This document shows, in pieces, positions 8,492 through 17,781 of a stretch of 64,000 nt of DNA. The number at the start of each line of letters is the position of its first letter. Within the stretch, counting starts at the first letter, position 1. Position numbers and translations under genes: made by a program. The notes below the pieces were generated by a model. The model saw only the letters and a list, made by a program, of their open reading frames with translations. It ran no database searches and was not told where the DNA came from. The stretch is from Sphingomonas yabuuchiae (GTDB lineage: Bacteria; Pseudomonadota; Alphaproteobacteria; Sphingomonadales; Sphingomonadaceae), in assembly GCF_014199595.1 (NCBI RefSeq), contig NZ_JACHNX010000004.1, forward strand, positions 62,001 through 126,000. Reading direction: 5' to 3'.

Positions 8492-10018
8492 GTGACGAAT
8501 TGGCAGGCAACGCGACCGACGACGGACCAGGCCCGTGCCTGGGCGCGCGTCCGCGCGAACCTGCGCGAATCGGCAGGCGCCCGGCTGTTCGACCAGTGGC
8601 TGAAGCCGATGGAGCTGATCGAGGGTGACGAGCCCGATACGGTCCGTCTGGCGCTCCCCTCGGCCTTTGCGACCAACTGGGTGCGCAGCCACTATGCCGA
8701 CCGCCTGCACCTGGAATTCAAGGCAGTGCTGCCCGAGGTCCGCTCGGTCGTCATCGAAACCCGTGCGCCCAGCAAGGTCGCGCGCCTGACCAGCGTCGAG
8801 ACCTTCGACGCCACGCCCGCTCCGCGTGCCGTGGCTGCGGCTCCGATGCAGCCGGTCGAGGCGGACGAGCAGCCCTCGCTGTTCGGCGGGCCTGCACCGA
8901 CTCCGGCCCCTGCGCCGCGTCAGACGCGCGCCAAGGCGGCGGCTCCTGCCCCGGTGGTGGCCGCTCCGGCGCCCGCACTGCGTGTTCCCGCCGACCGGCC
9001 GCCGCTCGACCCGCGCCTGACCTTCGATCGGTTCGTGGTCGATTCGTCGAACCGCGTCGCCTTCAACGCCGCGCTGTCGCTGGCCGAGCCGGGCCCGCCG
9101 CGTTTCAGCCCGTTGTTCCTCCATGGCGGCACGGGGCAGGGCAAGACCCACCTGATGCACGCCATCGCCCATGCCTTTCTCGAATCGCATCCCGAAGCGG
9201 TCGTGCTGTGCATGTCGGCCGAGCGGTTCATGTTCGATTTCGTCGCCGCGATGCGCGCGCGCGACACGCACAGCTTCAAGTCGCGGCTGCGCTCCGCCGA
9301 TCTGCTGCTGATCGACGATCTTCAGTTCATTGCGGGTAAGGATTCGACCCAGGAAGAATTCTTCCACACCGTCAACGAACTGGTCGGCGCGGGCAAGCGG
9401 CTGGTCATCTCGGCCGACCGCTCGCCCCAGTCGCTGGACGGCGTGGAGCCGCGCATCATTGGTCGTCTGGGTGCCGGGCTGGTCGCCGACATCAAGGCAC
9501 CCGACCTGACGCTGCGCCGCACGATCCTGAATCGCAAGGTCGCCGATCTTCCCGAGATTCAGGTGCCGATTGATGTACTCGATCTGCTCGCGTCACGGAT
9601 TCGCGGCAATATCCGCGAGCTGGAAGGCGCGCTGAATCGCGTGGTCGCCTATGCGCAGCTGACCGGCGACAAGATCGACATGGAATTCGCCGTCGCCACG
9701 CTGGGCGAGGTGCTGCGGGGCGCGCAACGTCGAATCACCATCGACGAAATCCAGAAGCTGGTCAGCCGTCATTTCGAGCTGAAGCCGCTCGACCTCGTTT
9801 CGGCCCGCCGGGCGCGCGCCATTGCCCGCCCGCGCCAGATCGCCATGTACCTCGCCAAGCGCCTGACCACCCGCTCGCTGCCTGAAATCGGCCGCAAGTT
9901 CGGCGGGCGCGATCACTCGACGGTGATCTATGCGGTGCGCAAGATCGAGGAACTGCGCGATACCGACCGCGATATCGACAATGCGGTCCGCGTGCTGATG
10001 AAGGAACTGGAGGGCTGA
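8492..10018 (+). CDS. dnaA: Chromosomal replication initiator DnaA
   Basis: DnaA binds origin boxes as an ATP-bound oligomer and opens the duplex. The 508 residues show domain I, then an alanine/proline-rich linker (residues about 105-165), the AAA+ domain with Walker A GGTGQGKTH near residue 212 and Walker B LLLIDDLQF, and the C-terminal box-binding helix GGRDHSTVIYAVRKIEE. The start is GTG (reading TNWQATRPTT) with GGAG at the right spacing. It is slightly longer than typical because of the linker. Confidence 0.97.
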   Translation: MTNWQATRPTTDQARAWARVRANLRESAGARLFDQWLKPMELIEGDEPDTVRLALPSAFATNWVRSHYADRLHLEFKAVLPEVRSVVIETRAPSKVARLTSVETFDATPAPRAVAAAPMQPVEADEQPSLFGGPAPTPAPAPRQTRAKAAAPAPVVAAPAPALRVPADRPPLDPRLTFDRFVVDSSNRVAFNAALSLAEPGPPRFSPLFLHGGTGQGKTHLMHAIAHAFLESHPEAVVLCMSAERFMFDFVAAMRARDTHSFKSRLRSADLLLIDDLQFIAGKDSTQEEFFHTVNELVGAGKRLVISADRSPQSLDGVEPRIIGRLGAGLVADIKAPDLTLRRTILNRKVADLPEIQVPIDVLDLLASRIRGNIRELEGALNRVVAYAQLTGDKIDMEFAVATLGEVLRGAQRRITIDEIQKLVSRHFELKPLDLVSARRARAIARPRQIAMYLAKRLTTRSLPEIGRKFGGRDHSTVIYAVRKIEELRDTDRDIDNAVRVLMKELEG

Positions 10019-10047
10019 GGGCCTTCCTCGCGGGGGCGGGGCGTGGG

Positions 10048-10126
10048 CTTCGACTTCGCTCAGCCTGAACGGGGTTTGGATAGAACCCCATTCTCTCCCG
10101 CCGTTCAGCCTGAGCGTAGTCGAAGG
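10048..10126. repeat. Dispersed palindrome, family D, copy 1
   Basis: The left arm CTTCGACTTCGCTCAGCCTG and the right arm reading CAGCCTGAGCGTAGTCGAAG form an imperfect inverted pair around a 28-bp centre. Two further copies are near 18.0 kb and 46.1 kb. The right arm overlaps the 3' end of the FlaR-like gene and supplies its last codons and stop. Confidence 0.85.
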
Positions 10127-10683
10127 CCAAGGGAATCTGCCCGCCCCAAATCCGCCAGCATGCGCAGGAGCGGCGGTGTCCCATGATAGCGGATCACCCG
10201 ATCCTCCACCTCCGCCAGCACCCGCAATATCCCCGGCCGCACCGCCCGTTGCCAGTGCCAGCAATAAAGCAGGAATTCTCGGTCCAGCCGCTCCGGGCAT
10301 CCCGGTGCACTGTCGGGGCGCTGCTGCCCATGGTAGCGGGCCACGCGCCGCAGGACGCGTGGGATCGTGATGTGGCGGGGTAGGTCGAGAAGGATGATCC
10401 GTTCGGCACGGGCGAGCCGGTCGGTGATTGCGGGGCCGTAATGCGCGCTGGAATAATTGCCGTCGATCACCCAGGCGGGCCGGGCAGCGAGGGCGGCCAT
10501 GTCGGCGATGAAGTCTTCGCGCGGGCGAGCGACCCAGCCGGGGCCATGGAACAGAGCATCGGCGTGCCAGACGGGCAAATCCAACTGCTCGCCCAGCATC
10601 CGGGCCAGCGTCGACTTGCCGCTGCCCGGTGGCCCCATCACCATGATCCGGGTGGGGATCTTGGTGATGGGGCGGGTGGTCAT
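10105..10683 (-). CDS. FlaR-like P-loop kinase
   Basis: This is an adenylate kinase-like P-loop protein of the group often named DNA topology modulation protein FlaR. The 192 residues have Walker A GPPGSGKST near residue 17, the HADALFHGPGW segment typical of the group, and an arginine-rich lid region. Its physiological substrate is unknown. The ATG shares a base with the trpS stop codon (TGATG), so it is the last gene of the secB-murJ-trpS unit. The final seven or so residues (GLRLRSG) and the stop lie within a dispersed palindromic repeat, so the C terminus has probably been rewritten by the insertion. Confidence 0.8.
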   Translation of the reverse strand: MTTRPITKIPTRIMVMGPPGSGKSTLARMLGEQLDLPVWHADALFHGPGWVARPREDFIADMAALAARPAWVIDGNYSSAHYGPAITDRLARAERIILLDLPRHITIPRVLRRVARYHGQQRPDSAPGCPERLDREFLLYCWHWQRAVRPGILRVLAEVEDRVIRYHGTPPLLRMLADLGRADSLGLRLRSG

Positions 10684-11690
10684 CAGATCTGCAACCCCAT
10701 GGTCCGCTGCACGTCGAGCAGCAGCGGCGCGGCCAGATCGCGCGCCTTTTCCGCGCCACGCTCCAGGATACGGCCGACTTCGCCGCGATCGTCCAGCAAC
10801 CGGGTCAGTCGTTCGCGAATCGGACCCAGCGTGGCGACCGCCAGATCGGCCAGCTCGGGCTTGAACACGCCGAAGCCCTGGCCCGCGAACTGCGCCAGCA
10901 CGTCCGCCGGTTCGCGGTCGGCCATCGCGGCATAGATGGTGATCAGGTTGCGCGCTTCGGCGCGGCCGTCCAGCCCCTCCATCGTGTCGGGCAGGACATC
11001 GGCATCGGTCTTGGCCTTGCGGAACTTCTCGGCGATCTGGTCATCGGTGTCGATCAGCTTGACCAGCGACATTTCCGACGGGTTCGACTTGGACATCTTC
11101 GACGCACCGTCGCGAAGCGACATGATGCGCGGCGCCGCCTTGCTGATGAGCGGCTCGGGCAGGGTGAAGAGCTCGCGGCCATAGTCGTTGTTGAACTTGG
11201 TCGCGATGTCGCGGGCCAGCTCCAGATGCTGCTTCTGGTCCTCGCCCACCGGCACATGCGTGGCGTTGTAGAGCAGAACGTCGGCGGCCATCAGCACGGG
11301 ATAGTCGTACAGCCCGACGCTGGCGCCCTCGCGGTTCTTGCCCGCCTTGTCCTTGAACTGCGTCATGCGGTTCAGCCAGCCGACGCGCGCGACATTGTTC
11401 AGCAGCCAGCCGAGCTCGCTATGCTGGGGAACGCGCGTCTGGTTGAACAGGATCGAGCGTTCGGGATCGATTCCGGCCGCGATCAGCGTCGCGGTCATCT
11501 CGATGGTGTTGGCCGCCATCGCCTCGGGCGCGATCCATTCGGTCAGGCCGTGCAGGTCGGCGATGAAGTACATCGTTTCGCCGCCCTGGGCCTGGATGTC
11601 GTCCTGCATCGCCACCCACTGCTTCACGGCGCCCAGATAATTGCCGAGATGTAGGTTGCCCGTGGGCTTGATGCCGGAAACGACGCGCAT
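10683..11690 (-). CDS. trpS: Tryptophan-tRNA ligase
   Basis: This class I aminoacyl-tRNA synthetase charges tRNA-Trp. The 335 residues start MRVVSGIKPTGNLHLGNYLG, which contains the HIGH-type signature, and the second ATP motif is an exact KMSKS in GASKMSKSNPSE. The ATG of MRVVSG is preferred over longer in-frame extensions because those run into murJ; the gap to murJ is eight bases. Length is usual for bacterial TrpRS. Confidence 0.97.
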   Translation of the reverse strand: MRVVSGIKPTGNLHLGNYLGAVKQWVAMQDDIQAQGGETMYFIADLHGLTEWIAPEAMAANTIEMTATLIAAGIDPERSILFNQTRVPQHSELGWLLNNVARVGWLNRMTQFKDKAGKNREGASVGLYDYPVLMAADVLLYNATHVPVGEDQKQHLELARDIATKFNNDYGRELFTLPEPLISKAAPRIMSLRDGASKMSKSNPSEMSLVKLIDTDDQIAEKFRKAKTDADVLPDTMEGLDGRAEARNLITIYAAMADREPADVLAQFAGQGFGVFKPELADLAVATLGPIRERLTRLLDDRGEVGRILERGAEKARDLAAPLLLDVQRTMGLQI

Positions 11691-11698
11691 GATGGTCC

Positions 11699-13276
11699 TC
11701 AACTGTTGCGGCGAACGAGCCGCTTGATATCCTTGAGACGGAAGGCGCCCGTCGCGAAGGTGGCGACCGCATAGACCAGCATCCCCGTCGCGACCAGTAT
11801 GATGAGCGCGCCCCAGCGCTCCAGGTTGGTGCCGGTGACATAGGGCTGGAACCGCGCATTGAGCAGCGCCATCGCCCCGCCCATCAGGAGCGCGGCCAGC
11901 AGCATCCGCCAGCTTCGCCGCCGCAACTGCGCGTCCGCCACGAAATGCCCGCGCTTGGCCAGCGTACGATAGAGCAGTACGACATTGACCGTGGAGGCGA
12001 TGGCGGTGGCCAGCGGCGGCCCCATATGGCCCAGCCACCAGATGAAGATCAGGTTCAGCCCCAGATTGACCAGCATCGACCAGGTCGCATAGCGCACCGG
12101 CGTCCGGGTATCGGCGCGCGCATAATAGCCCGGCGTCAGCACCTTCACGAGGATATAGCTGGGCAGGCCGATCGAGAAGGCGGCGAGTGCCTGCGCGGTG
12201 TAATAGCTGTTGGTGGCGGTGAACTTGCCATGCTCGAACAGCGCGGCGACGATCGGCTGGCCACAGACGATCAGCGCGACCGTGGCGGGCAGGGTGAGCA
12301 GCAGCGCCAGCTCCATGCCCCGGTTCTGTGTCTCCATCGCCTCGACCTCCTTGCCCGCACCCAGCAGACGCGAGACGGTGGGCAACAGGACGGTGCCGAG
12401 GCCGATGCCGATCAGTCCCAGCGGCAACTGGTTCAGCCGGTCGGCGGCATAGATATAGGACACCGACCCCTCGGGCAGGAAGCGGGCGGCCAGGGCGGTC
12501 GAGATGACGAGGTTGATCTGCACCGCGCCCGCCCCGGCAGCGGCAGGCAGGATCAGCTTCATCAGCCGCTTCACGTCGTCATTGATCACCGGCCGCTTCA
12601 GCCGGAGCCGGACGCCTGCGCGGCGGCACGCCCACCAGAGCCACACGAACTGCAATATCCCCGCGACCGTGACCGCGATCGCCTGATTGCGGGCGGTCGC
12701 CATCGGGTCATGCGTGTGAAAGAAGAGCAGGGCGACGATCAGCGTCAGGTTGAGCAGGATCGGCGCGGCGGCATTCACCCAGAAGCGGTGCAGCGAATTG
12801 AGGATGCCGCCCAGCAGCGACACCAGGCTGATGAACAGCAGATAGGGAAAGGTCAGCCGGTTGAGCAGGACGATATAGTCGAACTGCGCAGGCGTGCCCT
12901 TGCCGTAACCGAAGGTCTGGACCCAGGTGACGGGCCAGGCGGCCAGCTCGACCAGCGCGGTCATGACGATCAGCACCGGCAGCAGGACCGAGAGCGCATT
13001 TTCGGCAAAAGCCAGGCCGTGCGCCAGGCCCGAGCCCTCCGCCGCCTTATCCCCTTCCGCGACCTTGCGGTTGAACATCGGGATGAAGGCGGCGGAAAAG
13101 GCGCCCTCGGCGAAGAGGGCGCGGAACATGTTGGGCAGGCGAAACGCGATCTGGAACGCGTCGGAGGCGAAGTTCGCGCCTACGAAGCGGAAGAACAGCG
13201 AGTCGCGAACCAGACCAAGCACGCGGCTGGCCAGAGTCAGCCCGCCGACCGAGCCCAGCGCCTTGGTCAGGTTCAT
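11699..13276 (-). CDS. murJ: Lipid II flippase MurJ
   Basis: MurJ (MviN) flips undecaprenyl-linked peptidoglycan precursors across the inner membrane. The 525 residues begin with the family N terminus MNLTKALGSVGGLTLASRVL and contain about 14 hydrophobic segments, with the conserved FASDAFQIAFRLPNMFRALF segment near residue 40. It sits 13 bp after secB and 8 bp before trpS, so the genes are very likely cotranscribed. Confidence 0.96.
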   Translation of the reverse strand: MNLTKALGSVGGLTLASRVLGLVRDSLFFRFVGANFASDAFQIAFRLPNMFRALFAEGAFSAAFIPMFNRKVAEGDKAAEGSGLAHGLAFAENALSVLLPVLIVMTALVELAAWPVTWVQTFGYGKGTPAQFDYIVLLNRLTFPYLLFISLVSLLGGILNSLHRFWVNAAAPILLNLTLIVALLFFHTHDPMATARNQAIAVTVAGILQFVWLWWACRRAGVRLRLKRPVINDDVKRLMKLILPAAAGAGAVQINLVISTALAARFLPEGSVSYIYAADRLNQLPLGLIGIGLGTVLLPTVSRLLGAGKEVEAMETQNRGMELALLLTLPATVALIVCGQPIVAALFEHGKFTATNSYYTAQALAAFSIGLPSYILVKVLTPGYYARADTRTPVRYATWSMLVNLGLNLIFIWWLGHMGPPLATAIASTVNVVLLYRTLAKRGHFVADAQLRRRSWRMLLAALLMGGAMALLNARFQPYVTGTNLERWGALIILVATGMLVYAVATFATGAFRLKDIKRLVRRNS

Positions 13277-13289
13277 CTGTCAATCCGGA

Positions 13290-13796
13290 TCAGGCGTGGC
13301 CGGTTTCCGGGGTGTTCGGCTGTGCACCCGCCTGGGCATCGGCCTGCTGCAGGTAGAGCTGCGCAAAGTCGATCGGCTCCAGCATCAGCGGCGGGAAGCC
13401 GCCGTCGCGCACCGCATCGGCCAGCACGCGGCGGGCGAAGGGGAAGAGCAGGCGCGGAGCTTCGCCCAGCATGAAGGGCTGGATCTGGTCGGCGGGCACG
13501 TTGCGGAAGCCGAAGAGACCGGCATAGCTGAGGTCGACGATGAAGGCAGTCTTGCCCTCGGACTCGGCGCGAACCTCGATCTTCAGGGTCAGTTCGTGGA
13601 CTTCCTCGCCGACCTGCGCCGCCGAGATGTTGAACTGCACGTCGATGCCGGGCGCGGTCTGCGCCTGATAGATGGCAGGCGCGTTCGGGTTCTCGAACGA
13701 CAGATCCTTCACATATTGCGAGATCATACCGGCGGCGGGGCCGGCATCGTCGCCGTTCGGCGCTTCAAAGCCCTGCGGCAAACCCTGTTCGTCCAT
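13290..13796 (-). CDS. secB: Protein-export chaperone SecB
   Basis: SecB keeps preproteins unfolded and delivers them to SecA. The 168 residues include the core ISQYVKDLSFENPNAP, the VGEEVHELTLKIEV strand pair and FPFARRVLADAVRDGGFPPL, all hallmarks of the alphaproteobacterial protein. The acidic head (MDEQGLPQ) defines the start. It is the first gene of a leftward operon with murJ, trpS and the FlaR-like gene, and is divergent from the Tim44-like gene, 189 bp away. Confidence 0.97.
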   Translation of the reverse strand: MDEQGLPQGFEAPNGDDAGPAAGMISQYVKDLSFENPNAPAIYQAQTAPGIDVQFNISAAQVGEEVHELTLKIEVRAESEGKTAFIVDLSYAGLFGFRNVPADQIQPFMLGEAPRLLFPFARRVLADAVRDGGFPPLMLEPIDFAQLYLQQADAQAGAQPNTPETGHA

Positions 13797-13985
13797 CGTC
13801 GCTACCTTCTTACGTGAGATCAAAGGGGGATAAGGGACCGAAACGGCATGTTCACGCGTTCGGCCATATAGCCGTTGCGCGTAGCAGCGGGTCGGCACGG
13901 TTTCAACCTTGCCCACCTCGTCGGGGGGCCGGGTTTTCATTGTCGGCTCGTACGCCTATATCGGTCACGATAGTGAAAGGCGCCT

Positions 13986-14639
13986 GTGTTGTTATTCTAC
14001 GTCGTTCTTCTCGCGATGGTCGCGCTCTTCCTCGCACTGCGGCTGTACAGTGTGCTGGGCAAGCGCACCGGCCATGAACAGCAGCCGCTGGCGCGCAGCG
14101 CCGATGACCGTCCGCTGCCCGTCACGCTGCCCCGCGCGACGGAGGCGGCACAGGCCTCTGCGCCCGTCGCCAACCGCAACATCGATCCGCGTGCCGAACA
14201 GGGCCTGCGCGCGGTGATCGCGGGCGAGGCGGGCTTCGACGTGGCGCAGTTCCTGAACGGCGCGCAGGCGGCCTATCGCATGACGCTGGAAGCCTTTTGG
14301 AAGGGTGACGAGGACGCGCTGGCCGATCTGGTCGAGCGCGACGTGCTGGCCGCCTTTGCCGAGGCGATCGAGCAGCGGCGCGAGGCGGGCCAGACCCTCG
14401 ACAACCGCCTGATCCGGGTCGAGAGCGCGAAGATCGTCGATGCGCAGGTCGAGGCCCGCGAGGCGCGCATCACTGTCCGCTTCGACGCCGATATCGCCGC
14501 CGTCACGCGCGATGCCGAGGGCCATGTCATCGCCGGTTCGCTGAGCGATGCGGTCGAGACGCATGACGTCTGGACCTTCGCCCGGACGCTGAAAAGCGGC
14601 GATCCGAACTGGAAGCTCGTCGACACCGACGAAGCCTGA
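13986..14639 (+). CDS. Tim44-like domain protein
   Basis: This 217-residue protein has an N-terminal membrane anchor (LLFYVVLLAMVALFLALRLY) and a C-terminal Tim44-like fold ending in DVWTFARTLKSGDPNWKLVDT, the usual family ending. Bacterial Tim44-like proteins of alphaproteobacteria are thought to act at the inner membrane, and the place opposite secB and before mltA is conserved in the group. The start is GTG with no strong competitor; a TTG follows directly and would also serve. The role in envelope biogenesis is inferred. Confidence 0.85.
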   Translation: MLLFYVVLLAMVALFLALRLYSVLGKRTGHEQQPLARSADDRPLPVTLPRATEAAQASAPVANRNIDPRAEQGLRAVIAGEAGFDVAQFLNGAQAAYRMTLEAFWKGDEDALADLVERDVLAAFAEAIEQRREAGQTLDNRLIRVESAKIVDAQVEAREARITVRFDADIAAVTRDAEGHVIAGSLSDAVETHDVWTFARTLKSGDPNWKLVDTDEA

Positions 14640-14656
14640 TCCGGTCTGACGGGGGA

Positions 14657-16024
14657 ATGAGCGCGTTGAGGGGGTATCGCGTCGCGACCATGGTCGCGCT
14701 TTCAGTCAGCCTGTCGGCCTGTGCCGGGCGGATCGTCCCGCCGGGCACCTCGGTTCCCTATCCGTCACGTGGGGAAGCACAGCCCCAGCCCAAACCGCAA
14801 CCCCGCCCCCGGCCGGGCGGCTCGTCCGTGCAGCCCAGCGGCCCCAGCGTCTCGCGCGTGGCTGATGGTCCGGTGCGGATCGTGGCCGCGACGCCACTGC
14901 CAGCTACTCCGGTCGCGGCGATCCCCGGCGCGGCCTCGGCGGCACAGGCAGGCATTCTGGCCGGACCGCCCGTCGCCGCCCTGCCGATCACCGAACCGCA
15001 GGCGGAGGCGGCGCGTGCGGCCTTCCTGCTTTCCTGTCCCGGCCTGATGCGCCGCACCGACGGCAGCGGCCTGACGCAAGGCGCCGATTGGCAAGCGGCC
15101 TGCCAGGCGGCCGCCAGCGTACCGCGCGGGGGTGCCCGCGATTTCTTCGCCCGCTATTTCGAGGCGGTGCAGGTCGGTGACGGCCGCTCGCTGGCGACCG
15201 GCTATTACGAGCCCGAGATTGCGGGTTCGCGCGATCGGCGCTCGGGCTATGAGGTGCCGATCTATGCCCGGCCGCGCGACCTGATCGATGTCGATCTGGG
15301 TGCCTTCACGACCGACCTGAAGGGCAAGAAGATACGTGGCAAGGTGCAGGGCACCAACCTTGTTCCCTATGACGACCGGACCGCGATCGAGCAGGGGTCG
15401 CTGGAGGGGCGTGCGCCGATCCTCGCCTGGGGCGCAGACCCGGTCGAGGTGTTCTTCCTTCAGATCCAAGGCTCGGGGCGGCTGCGGTTGCCCGATGGCG
15501 GGATCATGCGGATCGGCTATGATACGCAGAATGGCCGCGACTATACCGGCATCGGAGCGCTGATGAAGTCGCGCGGGTTGCTGGGGCCGGGGCAGACCTC
15601 GATGCAGGGGATCGTCGCCTGGCTGCACGATCACCCCGAGGAAGGCCGCGCGATCATGCGCGAGAATAAGAGCTTCGTCTTCTTCCGCGAGTCGAACGGC
15701 GCGCCACAGGGGGCGATGGGCTATGCGGTGACGGGGCAGGTCAGCGTGGCGGCGGATCCGAAGTTCGTGCCGCTGGGTGCTCCCGTCTTCCTGTCGATGG
15801 ACCGGCAGGATGCGACCGGCCTGTGGGTGGCGCAGGATACGGGCGGCGCGATCAAGGGCTCCAACCGCTTCGATACCTTCTGGGGCGCGGGCGATACGGC
15901 GCGAGCGGTTGCGGGCGGCATGTCGGCACGGGGCACGGCCTTCCTGCTGCTGCCGGTCGGGACGCTGGCACGCGCCGGGATTACGGCTCCTGTCGGGACG
16001 GTCGGTGCGATCCCTCAACCCTGA
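14657..16024 (+). CDS. mltA: Membrane-bound lytic murein transglycosylase A
   Basis: This lipoprotein cleaves the glycan backbone of peptidoglycan to 1,6-anhydromuropeptides. The 455 residues start with a lipoprotein signal ending LSLSAC-type (SVSLSACAG). A proline-rich linker is followed by the MltA barrel (FFARYFEAVQVGDG, TGYYEPEIAGS) and a 3D domain near the C terminus (DPKFVPLGAPVFL, VAQDTGGAIKG) with its conserved aspartates. It is followed by smr, which overlaps its last codons. Confidence 0.94.
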   Translation: MSALRGYRVATMVALSVSLSACAGRIVPPGTSVPYPSRGEAQPQPKPQPRPRPGGSSVQPSGPSVSRVADGPVRIVAATPLPATPVAAIPGAASAAQAGILAGPPVAALPITEPQAEAARAAFLLSCPGLMRRTDGSGLTQGADWQAACQAAASVPRGGARDFFARYFEAVQVGDGRSLATGYYEPEIAGSRDRRSGYEVPIYARPRDLIDVDLGAFTTDLKGKKIRGKVQGTNLVPYDDRTAIEQGSLEGRAPILAWGADPVEVFFLQIQGSGRLRLPDGGIMRIGYDTQNGRDYTGIGALMKSRGLLGPGQTSMQGIVAWLHDHPEEGRAIMRENKSFVFFRESNGAPQGAMGYAVTGQVSVAADPKFVPLGAPVFLSMDRQDATGLWVAQDTGGAIKGSNRFDTFWGAGDTARAVAGGMSARGTAFLLLPVGTLARAGITAPVGTVGAIPQP

Positions 16025-16577
16025 CGAGGCGCATCTCTGGGCGCGGGTGATGGAAACGGTGCGTCCCTTACGTGCCGCCATCGTGCCCGCCCGACCCGCA
16101 CCGCCGCCGCCGACCATGGAGGCGGTGTTCCAGGAAACGCCCGGCGCGCCCAAGGTGCGGGTGAAGGGCCGCGTGCCGCCGTTGCGCCAGCCCGCAGCGC
16201 CTCCGCCTGCGCCGAGGAAGGGGCCGGGCGAGACGCTGGATGGCGGCTGGGACAAGCGCCTATCGCGGGGCAGCGTGATGCCCGACAGCTCGCTCGACCT
16301 GCATGGCCATACGCTGGCGTCGGCACATGCGTTGCTCGACCAGGGGCTGGGTCGGGCGATCGCTCGGGGAGACCGGGTGCTGCTGCTGGTGACGGGCAAG
16401 CCGCCGCGGCCCGAAAGCGAGCGCCCCCATGCGCGCGGTGCCATCCGCGCGGCGATCAGCGACTGGCTGGGCGCCTCGCGCCATGCCGATTCGATCGCGG
16501 CGATCCGGGGTGCCCATCCGCGCCATGGCGGGCAGGGCGCGCTCTATATCGTCTTCAGGCGCCCGCGCGAGCGATGA
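16005..16577 (+). CDS. Smr domain protein
   Basis: This 190-residue protein carries a C-terminal Smr domain: LDLHGHTLASAHALLD as the conserved LDLHG motif, then LLLVTGKPP and AHPRHGGQGALYIVFRR. Smr domains are nucleic acid nicking or cleaving modules; the role of these small stand-alone proteins is not settled. The N-terminal 80 residues are proline-rich and probably disordered. The start is most likely the GTG of RSLNPDEAHLW, overlapping the mltA stop, with GGGA six bases upstream. Its 3' end overlaps the convergent dapE by 23 bp. Confidence 0.85.
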   Translation: MRSLNPDEAHLWARVMETVRPLRAAIVPARPAPPPPTMEAVFQETPGAPKVRVKGRVPPLRQPAAPPPAPRKGPGETLDGGWDKRLSRGSVMPDSSLDLHGHTLASAHALLDQGLGRAIARGDRVLLLVTGKPPRPESERPHARGAIRAAISDWLGASRHADSIAAIRGAHPRHGGQGALYIVFRRPRER

Positions 16578-17670
16578 CGCCCGCATAGATGCGGGTCAGC
16601 GCGTAGAGGTCGTCGACCGCCACCGCCTCGTCGACCTTGTGCATCGTTGCGTTGAGCAGGCCGAATTCGACCGTCGGGCACAGCTTCGACAGGAAGCGCG
16701 CGTCTGAGGTGCCGCCGGTGGTCGACAGCTCCGGCTCGATCCCCGTCTCGGCGCGGATGGCGTCGGCGATCATCGCGGAAAGGGCACCCGGCTGGGTCAG
16801 GAACGCCTCGCCCGAAATGCGACCCGTGACCTGGGCGGCGGGGGCGTGGGCTTGCGCGATGGCGGTGATCCGCTCGACCAGCGCCGCGCCGTTCTGTTCG
16901 TCGTTGAAGCGGATCGACAGCCGCGCCTGCGCCGCCCCCGGAATGACGTTGGTAGCAGGGTTGCCGACATGCAGGTCGGTGATCTCGATATTGGACGGCT
17001 GGAACCAGGCATTGCCGGTGTCGAGCGTCACCCCCTCGATCTCTGCCAGCATCGCGACCAGCGGCGTGATCGGATTGTCGGCCAGATGCGGATAGGCGAC
17101 ATGCCCCTGCCGCCCCGGCACCGTGATCCAGATATTGACCGAGCCGCGCCGCCCGATCTTCATCATGTCGCCCAGCCGCTGCGCCGAGGTCGGCTCACCG
17201 ACCAGGCAGAGGTCGGGGGCCACCCCAAGTTCCGCCATCCGATCGATCAACGCGCGGGTGCCGTAGATAGCGGGGCCTTCCTCGTCGCCGGTGATGATCA
17301 GCGACAGCGGGATGGTCCGGTCGGCCGGGATCGCGGCGACGAAGGCGGCGACCGCGCCCTTCATATCGACCGCGCCGCGCCCGAAGAGCAGACCGTCGCG
17401 CACTTCGCCGGAAAAGGGCGAACCCTGCCAGCCGTCACCGGCGGGCACGACATCGACATGCCCCGCAAAGGCCAGATGAGTGCCCGTGCCGCCGCGCGTG
17501 GCCAGCAGATTCTCGACCGGACCGTCGGGCTCCTCGCCGATGGTAAAGCGATCCACGGCGAAGCCCAGCGGCACCAGCGCGGCCTCCAGTACGTCGAACA
17601 CGGAGCCACGCGCGGGCGTGACGCTGTCGGCCCGGATCAGGGCCTGGGCAAGGGAGAGAGCGTCGGTCAT
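16555..17670 (-). CDS. dapE: Succinyl-diaminopimelate desuccinylase
   Basis: DapE hydrolyses N-succinyl-LL-2,6-diaminopimelate in the lysine/meso-DAP pathway that feeds peptidoglycan. The 371 residues of this M20 metallopeptidase show the metal ligands in order: FAGHVDVVPAGD, GRGAVDMKG, ITGDEEGPAIYGT and LVGEPTS, with a late metal-binding histidine in NATMHKVDE. The ATG of MTDALSLAQ is favoured over an extension of 12 residues because the M20 family normally starts close to this helix. Confidence 0.95.
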   Translation of the reverse strand: MTDALSLAQALIRADSVTPARGSVFDVLEAALVPLGFAVDRFTIGEEPDGPVENLLATRGGTGTHLAFAGHVDVVPAGDGWQGSPFSGEVRDGLLFGRGAVDMKGAVAAFVAAIPADRTIPLSLIITGDEEGPAIYGTRALIDRMAELGVAPDLCLVGEPTSAQRLGDMMKIGRRGSVNIWITVPGRQGHVAYPHLADNPITPLVAMLAEIEGVTLDTGNAWFQPSNIEITDLHVGNPATNVIPGAAQARLSIRFNDEQNGAALVERITAIAQAHAPAAQVTGRISGEAFLTQPGALSAMIADAIRAETGIEPELSTTGGTSDARFLSKLCPTVEFGLLNATMHKVDEAVAVDDLYALTRIYAGVIARAGA

Positions 17671-17781
17671 GCCGCGCGGCATAGGCAGCGCGGGCGCGGA
17701 CGGCAATGACGCGATTGACGACGCTCACGGAGCCGATGCGCCCCGACATCGTTCCAACTCCTGCACAACAGGAGTGATGTG

